A stretch of DNA of 64,000 bases from Thermus brockianus (GTDB lineage: Bacteria > Deinococcota > Deinococci > Deinococcales > Thermaceae): NCBI RefSeq assembly GCF_001880325.1, contig NZ_CP016312.1, positions 124,001-188,000 on the forward strand. The letters are read 5' to 3'. This document shows, piece by piece, positions 54,436-64,000 of the stretch. Every line of letters begins with the position of its first letter. Position 1 is the first letter of the stretch. Below the pieces are notes generated by a model. That model worked only from the letters and a program-made list of their open reading frames with translations. It had not been told where the DNA came from and searched no databases. Made by a program: the position numbers and the translations under genes.

Positions 54436-55106
54436 GCCTCGAGGCCTTCCTTGTCCTCCTCTCCGTGGCCGCCCTGGAGGCCCTCCTCTCCGGGGACAAC
54501 GCCTTGGTCCTGGCGGTAATGGTGAAGCCCCTCCCGCCCCACCTAAGGCGGCGGGCCCTCTTCTACGGGATCCTCGGGGCCTACCTCCTCCGGGGCCTCG
54601 CCCTCCTCTTCGCCATCTACCTCATCCAGCTCTGGTGGGTGGAGGTCCTGGGGGGGCTTTACCTCCTCTACCTCATGGTTCGGCACTTCCAGGACGCCGC
54701 GGAGGCCAAGCCCCTCCCGGAGGCCACGGCCCGGACGTTTTGGCGGGTGGTCCTCCTCATCAACCTGGTGGACCTGGCCTTCGCCGTGGACTCCATCCTG
54801 GCGGTGGTGGCCTTCTCCAAGGACCTCCTTCTGGTCTTCCTGGGGGTGGCCTTGGGCATCCTCTTCATCCGCCTCTTGGCCAGCAGCGTCGTGCTCCTTA
54901 TGGAGCGCTTTCCTGGGCTGGAGAAGGTGGCCTACGCCCTGGTGGGCTGGGCGGGGGTGAAGCTTTTCCTGGAGGGGGAAGCCACCCTCGCCCACCTCCT
55001 CCACCGCCCCGAGCTCGCCCTCGTGCTCCCCAAGGCGCTCTTTTGGACCGGCACCCTCCTCATCCTCCTCCTGGGAAGCCTCCTCGCCTTCCGCCGCCAT
55101 GCCTAG
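54432..55106 (+). CDS. TerC-family integral membrane protein
   Basis: The 224-residue protein has seven predicted helices and the TerC motifs LSGDNALVLAVMV (first helix) and LAFAVDSILAVVA with acidic residues in the membrane. The family is linked to metal (Mn) efflux and to cation loading of secreted proteins. GTG overlaps the esterase stop (GTGA), and its 3' end overlaps the methyltransferase gene by 8 nt. Confidence 0.85.
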   Translation: MSLEAFLVLLSVAALEALLSGDNALVLAVMVKPLPPHLRRRALFYGILGAYLLRGLALLFAIYLIQLWWVEVLGGLYLLYLMVRHFQDAAEAKPLPEATARTFWRVVLLINLVDLAFAVDSILAVVAFSKDLLLVFLGVALGILFIRLLASSVVLLMERFPGLEKVAYALVGWAGVKLFLEGEATLAHLLHRPELALVLPKALFWTGTLLILLLGSLLAFRRHA

Positions 55107-55615
55107 GGACTGGGACGCCTTCTACCAAGGGGAAACCCTGGACCGCCCTCCCGCCTTCGTGGTGCGGGCCTACGGGCCCTTCGTGCCGGAGGGCCCCGTC
55201 CTGGACCTGGCGGGGGGCCTCGGGCGGAACGCCCGCTACTTCCTCGGGCGGGGCCACCCCGTGGTCCTCTTGGAAAGGAGCCGGGTGGCCCTAGAGCGCC
55301 TCGAGGGCACCCCCGGCCTCACCCTGGTGGAACGGGACCTCGAGGCCGACCCCACCCTCCCCCCAGGCCCCTTCGCCGGCATCCTCCTCTCTTACTACGT
55401 GCACCGCCCCCTCCTGCGCTCCCTCGCCCCCCTCCTCCGCCCCGGGGGGCTTCTCCTGGTGGAGGGCTTCACCCGGGAGGAGGCGAGGCGCCGGGGAAGG
55501 GAGGGTAGCCCCTTCTACTGGGAACGCTACGAGCTTTTAACCCCTCCCCCCGGCCTCGCCCTAAGGGCCTACGGGGAGGGGTGGCGGGAAGGCCATAGGG
55601 CCTTCGCCGTCTACG

Positions 55616-55626
<11 letters not shown>
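55099..55626 (+). CDS. Class I SAM-dependent methyltransferase
   Basis: The 175-residue cytoplasmic enzyme has motif I VLDLAGGLGRNARYF, then VVLLERSRVALERL (motif II region) and PLLRPGGLLLVEGF (motif post-III). It resembles small tellurite-resistance TehB-like methyltransferases, and its coupling to a TerC gene fits that theme. The substrate is unknown. It is convergent with the Fe-S oxidoreductase gene and overlaps it by 11 nt. Confidence 0.85.
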
Positions 55627-57601
<1,975 letters not shown>

Positions 57602-57622
57602 GGAAGCACCCTCCTTATACTC

Positions 57623-57636
57623 GGTAAAAGTTTACC
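57623..57636. promoter_or_regulatory. Palindrome in the oxidoreductase promoter
   Basis: GGTAAA and TTTACC flank a 2-nt centre. On the minus strand TAAACT inside it can serve as the -10 with TTGCCA 16 nt upstream, so a bound protein would block transcription. Confidence 0.45.
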
Positions 57637-57675
57637 CCATTCCCCGCCCATGGCAAGAGCGTACAATGGCCCCTT

Positions 57676-57876
57676 GTGGAAACCGTAGCCCTCCTCGTCC
57701 TTCTCCTCTTTGGGCTTCTAAACCTTTTCGTCTTCCACCGCTTCCAAAAGCCCCTGTTGCCCTTGGTCCTGGTCCTTTTGGTGAGCGTGTTCGTCTTCTT
57801 CCTGGCCCCCGTGCTCGGCCTCCTCGTCTTCCTCCTGGGCCAGACCTTGGCCTTCTACGCCGCCGGGAAGAAGTGA
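57676..57876 (+). CDS. Small two-helix membrane protein
   Basis: The 66-residue protein is almost entirely hydrophobic, with two or three helices (LLVLLLFGLLNLFVF; LVLVLLVSVFVFFLAPVLGLLVFLLG). No family recognised. GTG starts it, 8 nt after TACAAT. It is convergent with the PAP2-like gene and overlaps its end by 22 nt. Confidence 0.6.
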   Translation: METVALLVLLLFGLLNLFVFHRFQKPLLPLVLVLLVSVFVFFLAPVLGLLVFLLGQTLAFYAAGKK

Positions 57877-58310
57877 TAGCTGAGGAGGGCCACCAAAGCC
57901 CCGAGGAGAGCCCCCACCAGGACCTCGAGGTAGGTGTGGCCCAGAAGCTCCTTTAGGGGCTCAGGGGCAGGGCCCTTTTCCAAGACCCTCTGGAGTTCCT
58001 GGACGAGCTGGTTCAGGAGCTGGGCGTGAAGCCCAGCCGCCCGGCGGATGCCCGTGGCATCGTACATGACGATGAGGGCCAAAACGGCGGCCACGGCGAA
58101 AAGGGAGCTGCCAAACCCCTCCTCGAGCCCCACCGCCACCGCCAAGGCGCTCACCGTGGCGGAGTGGGAACTCGGCATCCCCCCGGTTTCCAAAAAGCGC
58201 TCCCACTGGAACCGGCCCTCCAGGAGGTAATAGAGGAAAAGCTTTAGGGTCTGGGCCAGAAGGTTGGCCAGGAGGGCGGTCCAGAAGACCTGGTTATAGA
58301 GAAGCTCCAT
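57855..58310 (-). CDS. Divergent PAP2-family (DUF212) membrane protein
   Basis: The 151-residue membrane protein matches the divergent PAP2 family: WTALLANLLAQTLKLFLYYLLEG, GGMPSSHSATVSALAVAVG, and MYDATGIRRAAGLHAQLLN. The acid-phosphatase-like residues (Arg, Ser-His) suggest lipid phosphate hydrolysis, but activity is unproven in the family. It overlaps the end of folD by 17 nt. Confidence 0.88.
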   Translation of the reverse strand: MELLYNQVFWTALLANLLAQTLKLFLYYLLEGRFQWERFLETGGMPSSHSATVSALAVAVGLEEGFGSSLFAVAAVLALIVMYDATGIRRAAGLHAQLLNQLVQELQRVLEKGPAPEPLKELLGHTYLEVLVGALLGALVALLSYHFFPAA

Positions 58311-59145
58311 GCCGCCTCAGGAGGGCCGCTTTCAGGGTGTTGGCCATGAGCATGGCCACGGTCATGGGTCCCACGCCCCCAGGCACAGGGGTGAGGGCGG
58401 AGGCCACCTCCGCCACCTCGGGGTGGACGTCCCCAAGAAGCTTCCCCTCCACCCGGTTCACCCCCACATCCACCACGATGGCCCCGGGCCGGACCCAGTC
58501 CTTCCGCACAAGATGGGCCTTCCCCACAGCCACCACCAGGACCTCTGCCCGGCGCGTCACCTCGGGGAGGGCTTCCGTCTTGGAGTGGGCCACGGTCACC
58601 GTGGCGTCTTCCCGCAGGAGGAGGCCCGCCAAGGGCTTCCCCACGATGTTGGACCGCCCCAGGACCACCACCTCCTTGCCCTTCAGGGCCACGCCGTAGT
58701 GCTTGAGAAGCCGGAGGATGCCCAAGGGGGTGCAGGGGAAAAGCCCCTCTCCCCCGCTCCAAAGCCGGCCCACGTTGAGGGGGTGGAAGCCGTCCACGTC
58801 CTTTAGGGGGTGGATGGCCTCCAAGACCCTGTCGGCCCGGATATGGGGGGGAAGGGGAAGCTGGACCAGGATGCCGTCCACGTCCTCTTGGGCGTTGAGC
58901 TCGGCGATGCGGGAAAGCAGGGCCTCCTCGGGGAAGTCCTCCGGGTAGACCTCCACCTGGCTCCTGAACCCAAGCTCCCGGGCCCGCTTGTCCTTAAGCC
59001 GCACGTAGGACACGGAGGCCGGGTCTTCCCCTAAGCGGAGGACCCGCAAGGAGGGGACAAAGGGCAAGGCCTTTAGCCTCTGGCGGAGTTCGGCGTACAC
59101 CGCCTCCGCCACCTCGTGGCCGGAAAGGGTACGGGCTAGGGTCAT
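58294..59145 (-). CDS. folD: Methylenetetrahydrofolate dehydrogenase/cyclohydrolase
   Basis: The 283-residue cytoplasmic enzyme interconverts one-carbon folates. Catalytic Tyr and Lys are in SYVRLKDKRARELG (YxxxK pattern), DGILVQLPLPPHI is conserved, and the NADP site is VVVLGRSNIVGKPLAGLLL. The C-terminal TPVPGGVGPMTVAML is diagnostic. It follows nusB directly (adjacent stop and start). Confidence 0.95.
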   Translation of the reverse strand: MTLARTLSGHEVAEAVYAELRQRLKALPFVPSLRVLRLGEDPASVSYVRLKDKRARELGFRSQVEVYPEDFPEEALLSRIAELNAQEDVDGILVQLPLPPHIRADRVLEAIHPLKDVDGFHPLNVGRLWSGGEGLFPCTPLGILRLLKHYGVALKGKEVVVLGRSNIVGKPLAGLLLREDATVTVAHSKTEALPEVTRRAEVLVVAVGKAHLVRKDWVRPGAIVVDVGVNRVEGKLLGDVHPEVAEVASALTPVPGGVGPMTVAMLMANTLKAALLRRHGASL

Positions 59146-59601
59146 CTAGGCCTCCTTGGCTACGGTCTTAAGCTCCCCCTCCTGGATCCGCCGGTAAAGG
59201 CGGCCCAGCACCCCGTTGACGAAAGCGCCCGAGTGCTCCCCGCCGTAGCGGTTGGCGATCTTCACCGCCACCTCAATGAGGGGGGCGAAGGGGGTGGGCT
59301 CGTAAAGCATCTCGTAGGTGGCGAGGCGGAGGACGGTGAGGTCGGTCTTGGACATCTGGGCGAAGTCCCAGCCCTCCACTGTTTCCCTAAGAATCCGGTC
59401 CACCTCCTCCTGGTGGGCCGTGTAGCCTTGGAGAAGCCTTCTGGCGAAGGCGATCCCCTCCTCGTCCAGGGCGTCGCCGTAAGGGTCGTCCTCCCCGCCC
59501 ATCTCCTCCAAGGCGTGCCGGAAGGCCTCCTCCAGGTCCACACCCCCCTGGGTGTGGGCGAACAGGGCGCGCATGGCCAATTCCCTCGCCCGCCTAAGCA
59601 T
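59146..59601 (-). CDS. nusB: Transcription antitermination factor NusB
   Basis: The 151-residue helical RNA-binding protein acts in rRNA antitermination. The N-terminal RRARELAMRALFAHTQGG holds the Arg-rich RNA-binding start, and the C-terminal APLIEVAVKIANRYGGEHSGAFVNGVLGRL is diagnostic. The ATG overlaps the end of the Asp23-family gene by 8 nt. Confidence 0.94.
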   Translation of the reverse strand: MLRRARELAMRALFAHTQGGVDLEEAFRHALEEMGGEDDPYGDALDEEGIAFARRLLQGYTAHQEEVDRILRETVEGWDFAQMSKTDLTVLRLATYEMLYEPTPFAPLIEVAVKIANRYGGEHSGAFVNGVLGRLYRRIQEGELKTVAKEA

Positions 59602-59926
59602 GGACCTCCTTGCGGTACTCCACCTGGGCCACGGTGAGGTTTACCGCCTTCACCGCCTCCCCGGTGGCCAGGAAGAGCGCCTCGGCCACCGCCTTTTGTA
59701 CCCTTGGGGCCAGCTCGGGAATGGCCAGGCCATAGTCCACGGAAAGGACCAGGTCCACGCTCAAGCCCTCCGGCGTCCTCTCCACCTTCACGGGTTTGGC
59801 GCGCCGGAAAACCTCTCCCAGGGAGCGGGGGGCGGCCTCGAGGGGCCGCACGCCCTCCAGGCCCTCCAAAGCGTGGAGGACCAGGGCCTCGAGGGCGTGG
59901 TCGCTGATCTCGTAGTCCACCATCAC
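59594..59926 (-). CDS. Asp23/Gls24-family protein
   Basis: The 110-residue protein belongs to the Asp23 (DUF322) family, often encoded between accC and nusB. Conserved parts are SDHALEALVLHALEGLEGV and SVDLVLSVDYGLAIPELAPRVQKAVAEAL. It may relate to envelope or alkaline stress; the molecular role is unknown. GTG 59926 or ATG 59923 starts it; TAGACT lies 6 nt before the GTG. Confidence 0.85.
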   Translation of the reverse strand: MMVDYEISDHALEALVLHALEGLEGVRPLEAAPRSLGEVFRRAKPVKVERTPEGLSVDLVLSVDYGLAIPELAPRVQKAVAEALFLATGEAVKAVNLTVAQVEYRKEVHA

Positions 59927-59935
59927 ATGCCCAGT

Positions 59936-61273
59936 CTACAGCTCCATGCGCCGGGCCACGAAGTTGGTGTAGACCGCCCCCCGGCGGAAGAAGGCGTTCT
60001 GCAGGACCTTTTGGTGGAAGGGGATGGTGGTCTTGAGGCCAGGGCCCTCAATCACCGTTTCGGAAAGGGCCCGCTCCATGCGGCGGATGGCCTCCTCCCG
60101 GGTGGGGGCCCAGGCGATGATCTTGGCGATGAGGCTATCGTAGTGGGGCGGGATCTGGTAGCCGGCGTAGAGGTGGCTGTCCACCCGGATCCCGGGCCCG
60201 CCCGGGAAGAGAAGGGTTTCCACCTTGCCGATGGAGGGCCTGAAGCCCTTCTCGGGGTCCTCGGCGTTGATGCGCACCTCAATGGCGTGGCCCCGCACCG
60301 CGATGTCCTCCTGCTTCAGCCAAAGCTTCTCCCCTTGGGCGATGCGGAACTGGGCCTGCACCAGGTCCACCCCGGTGATCATCTCCGTCACGGGGTGCTC
60401 CACCTGGATGCGGGTGTTCATCTCAATGAAGTAGAAGTTCCCCTCCTTGTCCACCAAAAACTCCAGCGTGCCGGCGGAAACGTAGCCCACGTGGGCCGCC
60501 AGGCGCACCGCCGCCTCGGCGATGGCCTTGCGGGTTTCGTAGGGGAGGACGCTTGGGGCCTCTTCCAAGAGCTTCTGGTGGCGGCGCTGGATGGAGCAGT
60601 CCCTTTCCCAGAGGTGGATGACGCTCTCTCCATCCCCCAGGACCTGGATTTCTATGTGCTTCGGCTCCTCAATGTACTTCTCCAGGTAGATGGCGGGGTT
60701 GCCAAAGGCGGCCCGGGCCTCCTCCTGGGCCTGTTGCACCGCCCGCTCCAGCTCCTCCTCCGTGTGCACCACCCGCATCCCCCGCCCACCCCCGCCCGCG
60801 GAGGCCTTGAGGATCACGGGGTAGCCGATCTCCAGGGCCGCCCGCTTGGCCTCCTCCACGCTGGCGATCTCGTCCGTGCCGGGCACCGTGGGCACGCCCG
60901 CCTCCCGGGCCACCTTGCGGGCCGTGGCCTTATCCCCGAGGGCGCGCATGTTCTCCGGGGTAGGGCCGATGAAGGTGATGCCGTGCTCACGGCACATCTC
61001 GGCGAAGGTGGCGTTCTCCGCCAGGAAGCCGTAGCCCGGGTGGATGGCGTCGGCCCCGGTGACGATGGCGGCGGAGAGGAGGTTTGGGATGTTCAGGTAG
61101 CTCTGCCCCGAAGGGGGCGGACCGATGCAGATGGCCTCGTCCGCCAAAAGGACGGGCAGGCTCTTCTCGTCGGCGGTGGAGTGGGCCACCACCGTCTTGA
61201 TGCCGAGCTCCTTGGCAGCCCGGATAATCCTTAGGGCGATCTCGCCTCGGTTGGCGATGAGGACCTTCTTCAT
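59936..61273 (-). CDS. accC: Acetyl-CoA carboxylase, biotin carboxylase subunit
   Basis: The 445-residue enzyme carboxylates biotin on AccB with ATP and bicarbonate, the first step of fatty-acid synthesis. It shows [21 protein letters not shown], the Gly-rich ATP loop [29 protein letters not shown] and the catalytic [16 protein letters not shown]. The ATG overlaps the accB stop (ATGA). Length is normal. Confidence 0.96.
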   Translation of the reverse strand: MKKVLIANRGEIALRIIRAAKELGIKTVVAHSTADEKSLPVLLADEAICIGPPPSGQSYLNIPNLLSAAIVTGADAIHPGYGFLAENATFAEMCREHGITFIGPTPENMRALGDKATARKVAREAGVPTVPGTDEIASVEEAKRAALEIGYPVILKASAGGGGRGMRVVHTEEELERAVQQAQEEARAAFGNPAIYLEKYIEEPKHIEIQVLGDGESVIHLWERDCSIQRRHQKLLEEAPSVLPYETRKAIAEAAVRLAAHVGYVSAGTLEFLVDKEGNFYFIEMNTRIQVEHPVTEMITGVDLVQAQFRIAQGEKLWLKQEDIAVRGHAIEVRINAEDPEKGFRPSIGKVETLLFPGGPGIRVDSHLYAGYQIPPHYDSLIAKIIAWAPTREEAIRRMERALSETVIEGPGLKTTIPFHQKVLQNAFFRRGAVYTNFVARRMEL

Positions 61274-61761
61274 ACGGGTTGGATGAGGAAGAGGGGCTGG
61301 CCGTACTCCACGGGCTCCCCGTTCTGCACCAGGATCTTCCTCACGATGCCGGAGACCTCGGACTCAATCTCGTTCATGAGCTTCATGGCCTCAATGATGC
61401 AGAGGACCTGGCCCTTCTCCACCCGGTCCCCCTCCTTCACGTAAGGCGGGGCGTCGGGAGCGGGAGCCCGGTAGAAGGTGCCCACGATGGGGGCGCGGAT
61501 CTCCACGCACCCGGCGCACTCGTCCTGGGCAGGGGGCTTGGGCGCCTCCACCGGGGCGGGCGGAGGGGGTGCGGGGGCCTCCGCCTGGGGCAGGGGGGCC
61601 AGGACCGGGGCAGGGGTGGGCACCGTTTGGGGCACCGCCACCACCTGCACCTCTCCCCCACGCCGCACGGTGAGCTTGTAGTCGGGGGTTTCCAGGGTGA
61701 GCTCGCTTACCCCGTGTTCCACCAAGGCTTGCAGGATCTGCTTTAGCTCCTTGGGCGTCAT
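61270..61761 (-). CDS. accB: Biotin carboxyl carrier protein of acetyl-CoA carboxylase
   Basis: The ~163-residue carrier has an N-terminal helical segment ([22 protein letters not shown]), a Pro/Ala linker (residues ~52-88) and the C-terminal biotinyl domain with the modified Lys in [13 protein letters not shown] and the thumb-like [22 protein letters not shown] 61761 has GAGGTG upstream; the ATG at 61779 would add six residues. Confidence 0.95.
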   Translation of the reverse strand: MTPKELKQILQALVEHGVSELTLETPDYKLTVRRGGEVQVVAVPQTVPTPAPVLAPLPQAEAPAPPPPAPVEAPKPPAQDECAGCVEIRAPIVGTFYRAPAPDAPPYVKEGDRVEKGQVLCIIEAMKLMNEIESEVSGIVRKILVQNGEPVEYGQPLFLIQPV

Positions 61762-61830
61762 AGAAGCACCTCGTGGCATAAAGCTTACCTTATGGGGAGG
61801 GTCTGTCTCCCTTGGACCGGGTCAAAACGT

Positions 61831-61855
61831 AAAGGGGCCCGGATGGCCGGGCCCC
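61831..61855 (-). terminator. Terminator after efp
   Basis: GGGGCCCGG (61834-61842) and CCGGGCCCC (61847-61855) form a 9-bp stem with a 4-nt loop. On the minus strand a short TTT (61833-61831) follows, just after the efp stop. Confidence 0.65.
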
Positions 61856-61870
61856 CAGGCACCCCTTGGG

Positions 61871-62425
61871 CTAGGCCCGGCCCACGTACTGGCCGGTGCG
61901 GGTGTCCACCTTGATGACCTCACCGGGCTCCACGAAAAGGGGCACCTGCACCACCGCCCCCGTTTCCAAGGTGGCGGGCTTAGACCCCCCGGAAACCGTG
62001 TCCCCCCGCACCCCAGGCGGCGTGTCCACCACCTTAAGCTCCACCACCGTGGGCGGGGTGATCTTGAGGGGGCGGCCCTCGTACATGTCCCCCAGGACGG
62101 TCATCCCCTCCTTCAGGAAGCGGGCCGCCTCCACCCGGTCCTTGGGCATGTGGAACTGCTCGTAGGTTTCCAGGTCCATGAAGACGAGCTCGTCCCCTTC
62201 GGGGTAAAGGTACTGGAGCTCGCGGGTTTCCACGTAGATGTCCTCGAGCTTTTCCCCCGAGTTGAAGGTGCGCTCAATGGTGGCCCCGGTTTCCAGGTTC
62301 TTGAACTTGGCCACCACCTTCGCCCCACCGCGGCCGATCTTTTGGTGCTGGTACTCCACGCACTCAAAGAGGCCACCCTCCATCTTCACTTTGGTTCCCG
62401 GTCGCAGGTCGGTCACGCTGATCAT
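61871..62425 (-). CDS. efp: Elongation factor P
   Basis: The 184-residue factor helps ribosomes through polyproline stretches. Three beta domains of normal length are present. The tip loop reads KIGRGGA with Arg32 at the position that carries Lys34 in E. coli, the Arg type. The C-terminal GAVVQVPLFVEPGEVIKVDTRTGQYVGRA is diagnostic. The ATG overlaps the stop of the next upstream gene (ATGA). Confidence 0.96.
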   Translation of the reverse strand: MISVTDLRPGTKVKMEGGLFECVEYQHQKIGRGGAKVVAKFKNLETGATIERTFNSGEKLEDIYVETRELQYLYPEGDELVFMDLETYEQFHMPKDRVEAARFLKEGMTVLGDMYEGRPLKITPPTVVELKVVDTPPGVRGDTVSGGSKPATLETGAVVQVPLFVEPGEVIKVDTRTGQYVGRA

Positions 62426-63324
62426 GCTTCCTCCTCTAGGTCCAAGACCTGGGGCTTAAGCCCTAAGAGGTCAATATACCGGAGGTAGTCGGCCTCGGCG
62501 AGTTCCCGCCCGGCCAAGGCCACCAAGAGGGCCTCCATGACGTTGGTGCCGAAGCTTCGGCCCTTTAGGCGGGGCGTGGTGGTGATGAGGCGCCTCACCC
62601 CCCTGGCCCTGAGGAAGGCCAGGTCCTCCTCGGTGGTGGTGTTCGTGAGGACCGTCTTCCCCCGCATGTCCTCGGGCATGTAGCGGCGGATGTAGTGCCA
62701 GTCCCCAGCGACGAGATCGGCCCAGGCGTAGTACCGGGTCCGCCAGTCCAGGACCTGCTTTTCCTGCGCCTCGCCCGTGGGGTAGAGGAGGCGGAAGGGA
62801 AGCTGGGTGAGGACGGGAAGGAGGAGGTAGGCGAGCTTTTGCAAGAGGGAAAGGCGGTAGAGGGGGATGGGCAGGCCCAGGGCGAAGATGAAGTCCCCGT
62901 AGAGCACCTTGGCCCCCGCCTCCCAGAGGGCCTCCGCCAGGCCAAAGCGGTCCACGGCGGAGGGGAGGAGCACTTTGGTGTTCTTCCAGTCTATTAGGGG
63001 GGCGAGCTCCCCGACGGCCCGCCTCTCCAGGGTGTGCTTGAGCCCGGAGCCGTCCACCACCGGGGTCTTCCGCGCTGCCTCCTTGAGGCGCTTAGCGTCC
63101 TTGATGACGTAGCGCCTCCCCCCCGCCACCAGGTAGAGGTCAATCCCCCCTAGGCCGATGGCGTCCACCTGGCCGTCCAGTTCCCGGATCAGGGCCACCG
63201 CCCGCTCTAGGTCCCCGTCCGTACCCCGCCTTTCCAAAACCACCCTCTCCCCCAGAAGCTCCACCTCCGCCACGGAGTCGCGGCGGCTAGAGCCCAGGGA
63301 AACCGAAACCACGCGCTTGGCCAC
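62422..63324 (-). CDS. Quinate/shikimate-dehydrogenase-named family protein
   Basis: The 300-residue protein resembles proteins called quinate 5-dehydrogenase in Thermus and relatives, but I see no typical shikimate-dehydrogenase NADP motif. It begins KRVVSVSLGSSRRDSVAEVELLGERV and contains KTPVVDGSGLKHTLERR and TNTTTEEDLAFLRARGVRRLITTTP. The activity is therefore uncertain. GTG is the start, 8 nt after TACAAT, and it is coupled to efp. Confidence 0.6.
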   Translation of the reverse strand: MAKRVVSVSLGSSRRDSVAEVELLGERVVLERRGTDGDLERAVALIRELDGQVDAIGLGGIDLYLVAGGRRYVIKDAKRLKEAARKTPVVDGSGLKHTLERRAVGELAPLIDWKNTKVLLPSAVDRFGLAEALWEAGAKVLYGDFIFALGLPIPLYRLSLLQKLAYLLLPVLTQLPFRLLYPTGEAQEKQVLDWRTRYYAWADLVAGDWHYIRRYMPEDMRGKTVLTNTTTEEDLAFLRARGVRRLITTTPRLKGRSFGTNVMEALLVALAGRELAEADYLRYIDLLGLKPQVLDLEEEA

Positions 63325-63330
63325 GGGGGG

Positions 63331-63495
63331 CTATTGTAGCCCAAAACGAAGGCCAAGGGCTAGGAAGAGGGCGGCGAGGAGGAAGAAGGGCCAGACCCGG
63401 CGCACCCCAAGGAGGCGGGCTAGGAGGCCGAAGACCAGGCTCCCAAAGGCCAGGGCCAGGAAGAGGGCCTCCAGGTTACCCAAAAACGCCCCCAT
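63331..63495 (-). CDS. Small two-helix membrane protein (54 residues)
   Basis: This short minus-strand frame starts with ATG and encodes MGAFLGNLEALFLALAFG and then a second helix (VWPFFLLAALFLALGLRFG) joined by a basic loop (ARLLGVRR). Third codon positions are G/C-rich as in real genes. It lies 11 nt after the hydrolase stop and 6 nt before the next start, so it is probably part of that transcript. No family recognised. Confidence 0.6.
   Translation of the reverse strand: MGAFLGNLEALFLALAFGSLVFGLLARLLGVRRVWPFFLLAALFLALGLRFGLQ
63333..63338 (-). promoter_or_regulatory. -10 box before the quinate-dehydrogenase-named gene
   Basis: TACAAT on the minus strand lies 8 nt before the GTG and overlaps the stop of the small upstream gene. 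Confidence 0.4.
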
Positions 63496-63506
63496 ACCCC
63501 TTCCCC

Positions 63507-64000
63507 CTAGCGCAAGACCCGCCCCAAGAAGGCCAGGACCCGCTGGCGAAAGCGCCTGTCCGCCTCCCCCTGGAAGAGGTGGCCCGCCGGGTAGCTAAAG
63601 CACTCCACGGGCTTCCCCAGGGCCTTGAGCCTCCGGCAAAGCTCCCAGGACCACTCGGGCGGCACCTGGGCATCCTTGAGGCCGTGGTGGACGCTGTAGG
63701 GCACAGAGAGCTCCCCCAGGTAGGTCCAGGGGGAGGCCTGGCGCAGGGCCTCAGGGGGGAGGGTAAAAAGCTCCCTCCCCCGGGCACCCCCGGACCACTG
63801 GAGGATCCGCTCCAGGTTCCGCCTTTCGTCCCCGCTCATGCTCCCGTAAAGGACCACCCCCTTGAGCCCGGGGTCCACCAGGCTCACCACCTGGGCGATG
63901 CCGCCCCCCATGGAGTGGCCCAAGAGGGCGATGCGGCCCGCATCCGCCTGGGGGAAGGCCCCTTTGCGCACCTCGGCGAGGAGGTGGAGGACGTCCACGG
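63507..64000 (-). CDS. Alpha/beta hydrolase (dienelactone-hydrolase/peptidase-like), 5' end outside window
   Basis: The visible 164 residues contain the nucleophile elbow LLGHSMGGG, the acid region VHHGLKDAQVPPEWS and the catalytic His in YPAGHLFQGE, giving an intact Ser-Asp-His set. The N-terminal part lies beyond the window. It resembles S9-like or dienelactone-hydrolase-type esterases; the substrate is unknown. Confidence 0.85.
   Translation of the reverse strand, partial: VDVLHLLAEVRKGAFPQADAGRIALLGHSMGGGIAQVVSLVDPGLKGVVLYGSMSGDERRNLERILQWSGGARGRELFTLPPEALRQASPWTYLGELSVPYSVHHGLKDAQVPPEWSWELCRRLKALGKPVECFSYPAGHLFQGEADRRFRQRVLAFLGRVLR

Noticed and set aside
59552-61234. Very long plus-strand open frame (560 codons) across nusB-accC
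   Set aside because: All four genes below it are certain on the minus strand. The translation is low-complexity and without domains.

Overview
The window is chromosomal DNA from a Thermus-like bacterium (Deinococcota). The evidence is high GC with third codon positions almost saturated in G/C, very tight gene packing with many ATGA/GTGA overlaps, many GTG starts, and many genes whose only visible promoter element is a TAnnnT -10 box 6-8 nt before the start codon (leaderless mRNAs). The gene content agrees: Arg32-type EF-P, BshA for bacillithiol, HslUV, and Thermus-style secreted proteins. The species is not determined.

Layout. (1) 1-5.0 kb: the end of an aromatic (homoprotocatechuate-type) degradation operon on the minus strand, with a divergent PucR-type regulator, then a small secreted protein. 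(2) 5.0-10.1 kb: a self-contained minus-strand operon for a MarR/GbsR-like regulator, two FtsX/MacB-type permeases, a LolA-like periplasmic protein, an ATPase and a beta-barrel-like protein. Its promoter carries a dyad over the -35 box, and similar ~50-bp dyad-rich elements lie at both ends. (3) 10.1-18.9 kb: serA, two DegV proteins, dtd, a fatty-acid desaturase, purH, a YqeY protein, a Nudix hydrolase and a class-III aminotransferase. (4) 18.9-23.4 kb: a BMP-family (nucleoside-type) ABC importer. (5) 23.6-28.6 kb: a three-tRNA operon (Pro, Gly, Arg) with its own promoter and terminator, then tatA, fdhD, a TPR protein, hslVU and a HEPN/MNT pair. (6) 28.7-31.6 kb: a MoxR ATPase, a VWA protein and a small protein.

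(7) 31.9-43.5 kb is an accessory surface-polysaccharide island: Wzz, initiating sugar transferase, GT4 transferase, Wzy-like polymerase, two GT2 transferases, a 3'-truncated UDP-galactopyranose mutase, a Wzx flippase, and the C-terminal half of a UDP-glucuronate-decarboxylase-like protein. The 36-40 kb part is visibly lower in GC and holds degenerate insertion-sequence remnants. The island lies between two near-identical copies of a secreted-protein gene, about 11.1 kb apart in direct orientation. The truncated epimerase gene is preceded in frame by a recognisable intein C-terminus (blocks F and G) ending directly before a Thr +1 extein residue. Its N-terminal intein half and N-extein are not in the window.

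(8) 43.5-50.1 kb: an OM-biogenesis neighbourhood with LptD-like, LptA/C-like and LptF/G-like proteins around an O-antigen-ligase-type protein, then bshA. (9) 50.1-64 kb: lon, a DUF1517-like protein, an esterase, a TerC protein, a methyltransferase, a membrane-bound Fe-S oxidoreductase of the HdrD type, a divergent-PAP2 protein, folD, nusB, an Asp23-family protein, accC, accB, efp, a protein resembling those named quinate dehydrogenase in Thermus, a 54-residue membrane protein, and the 3' part of an alpha/beta hydrolase.

The signals most worth following are the intein remnant, the repeat-flanked polysaccharide island, the MarR-controlled exporter operon with matching flanking elements, and the scattered Lpt-like machinery. 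Motif and dyad calls were made by eye; no database search or statistics were run.
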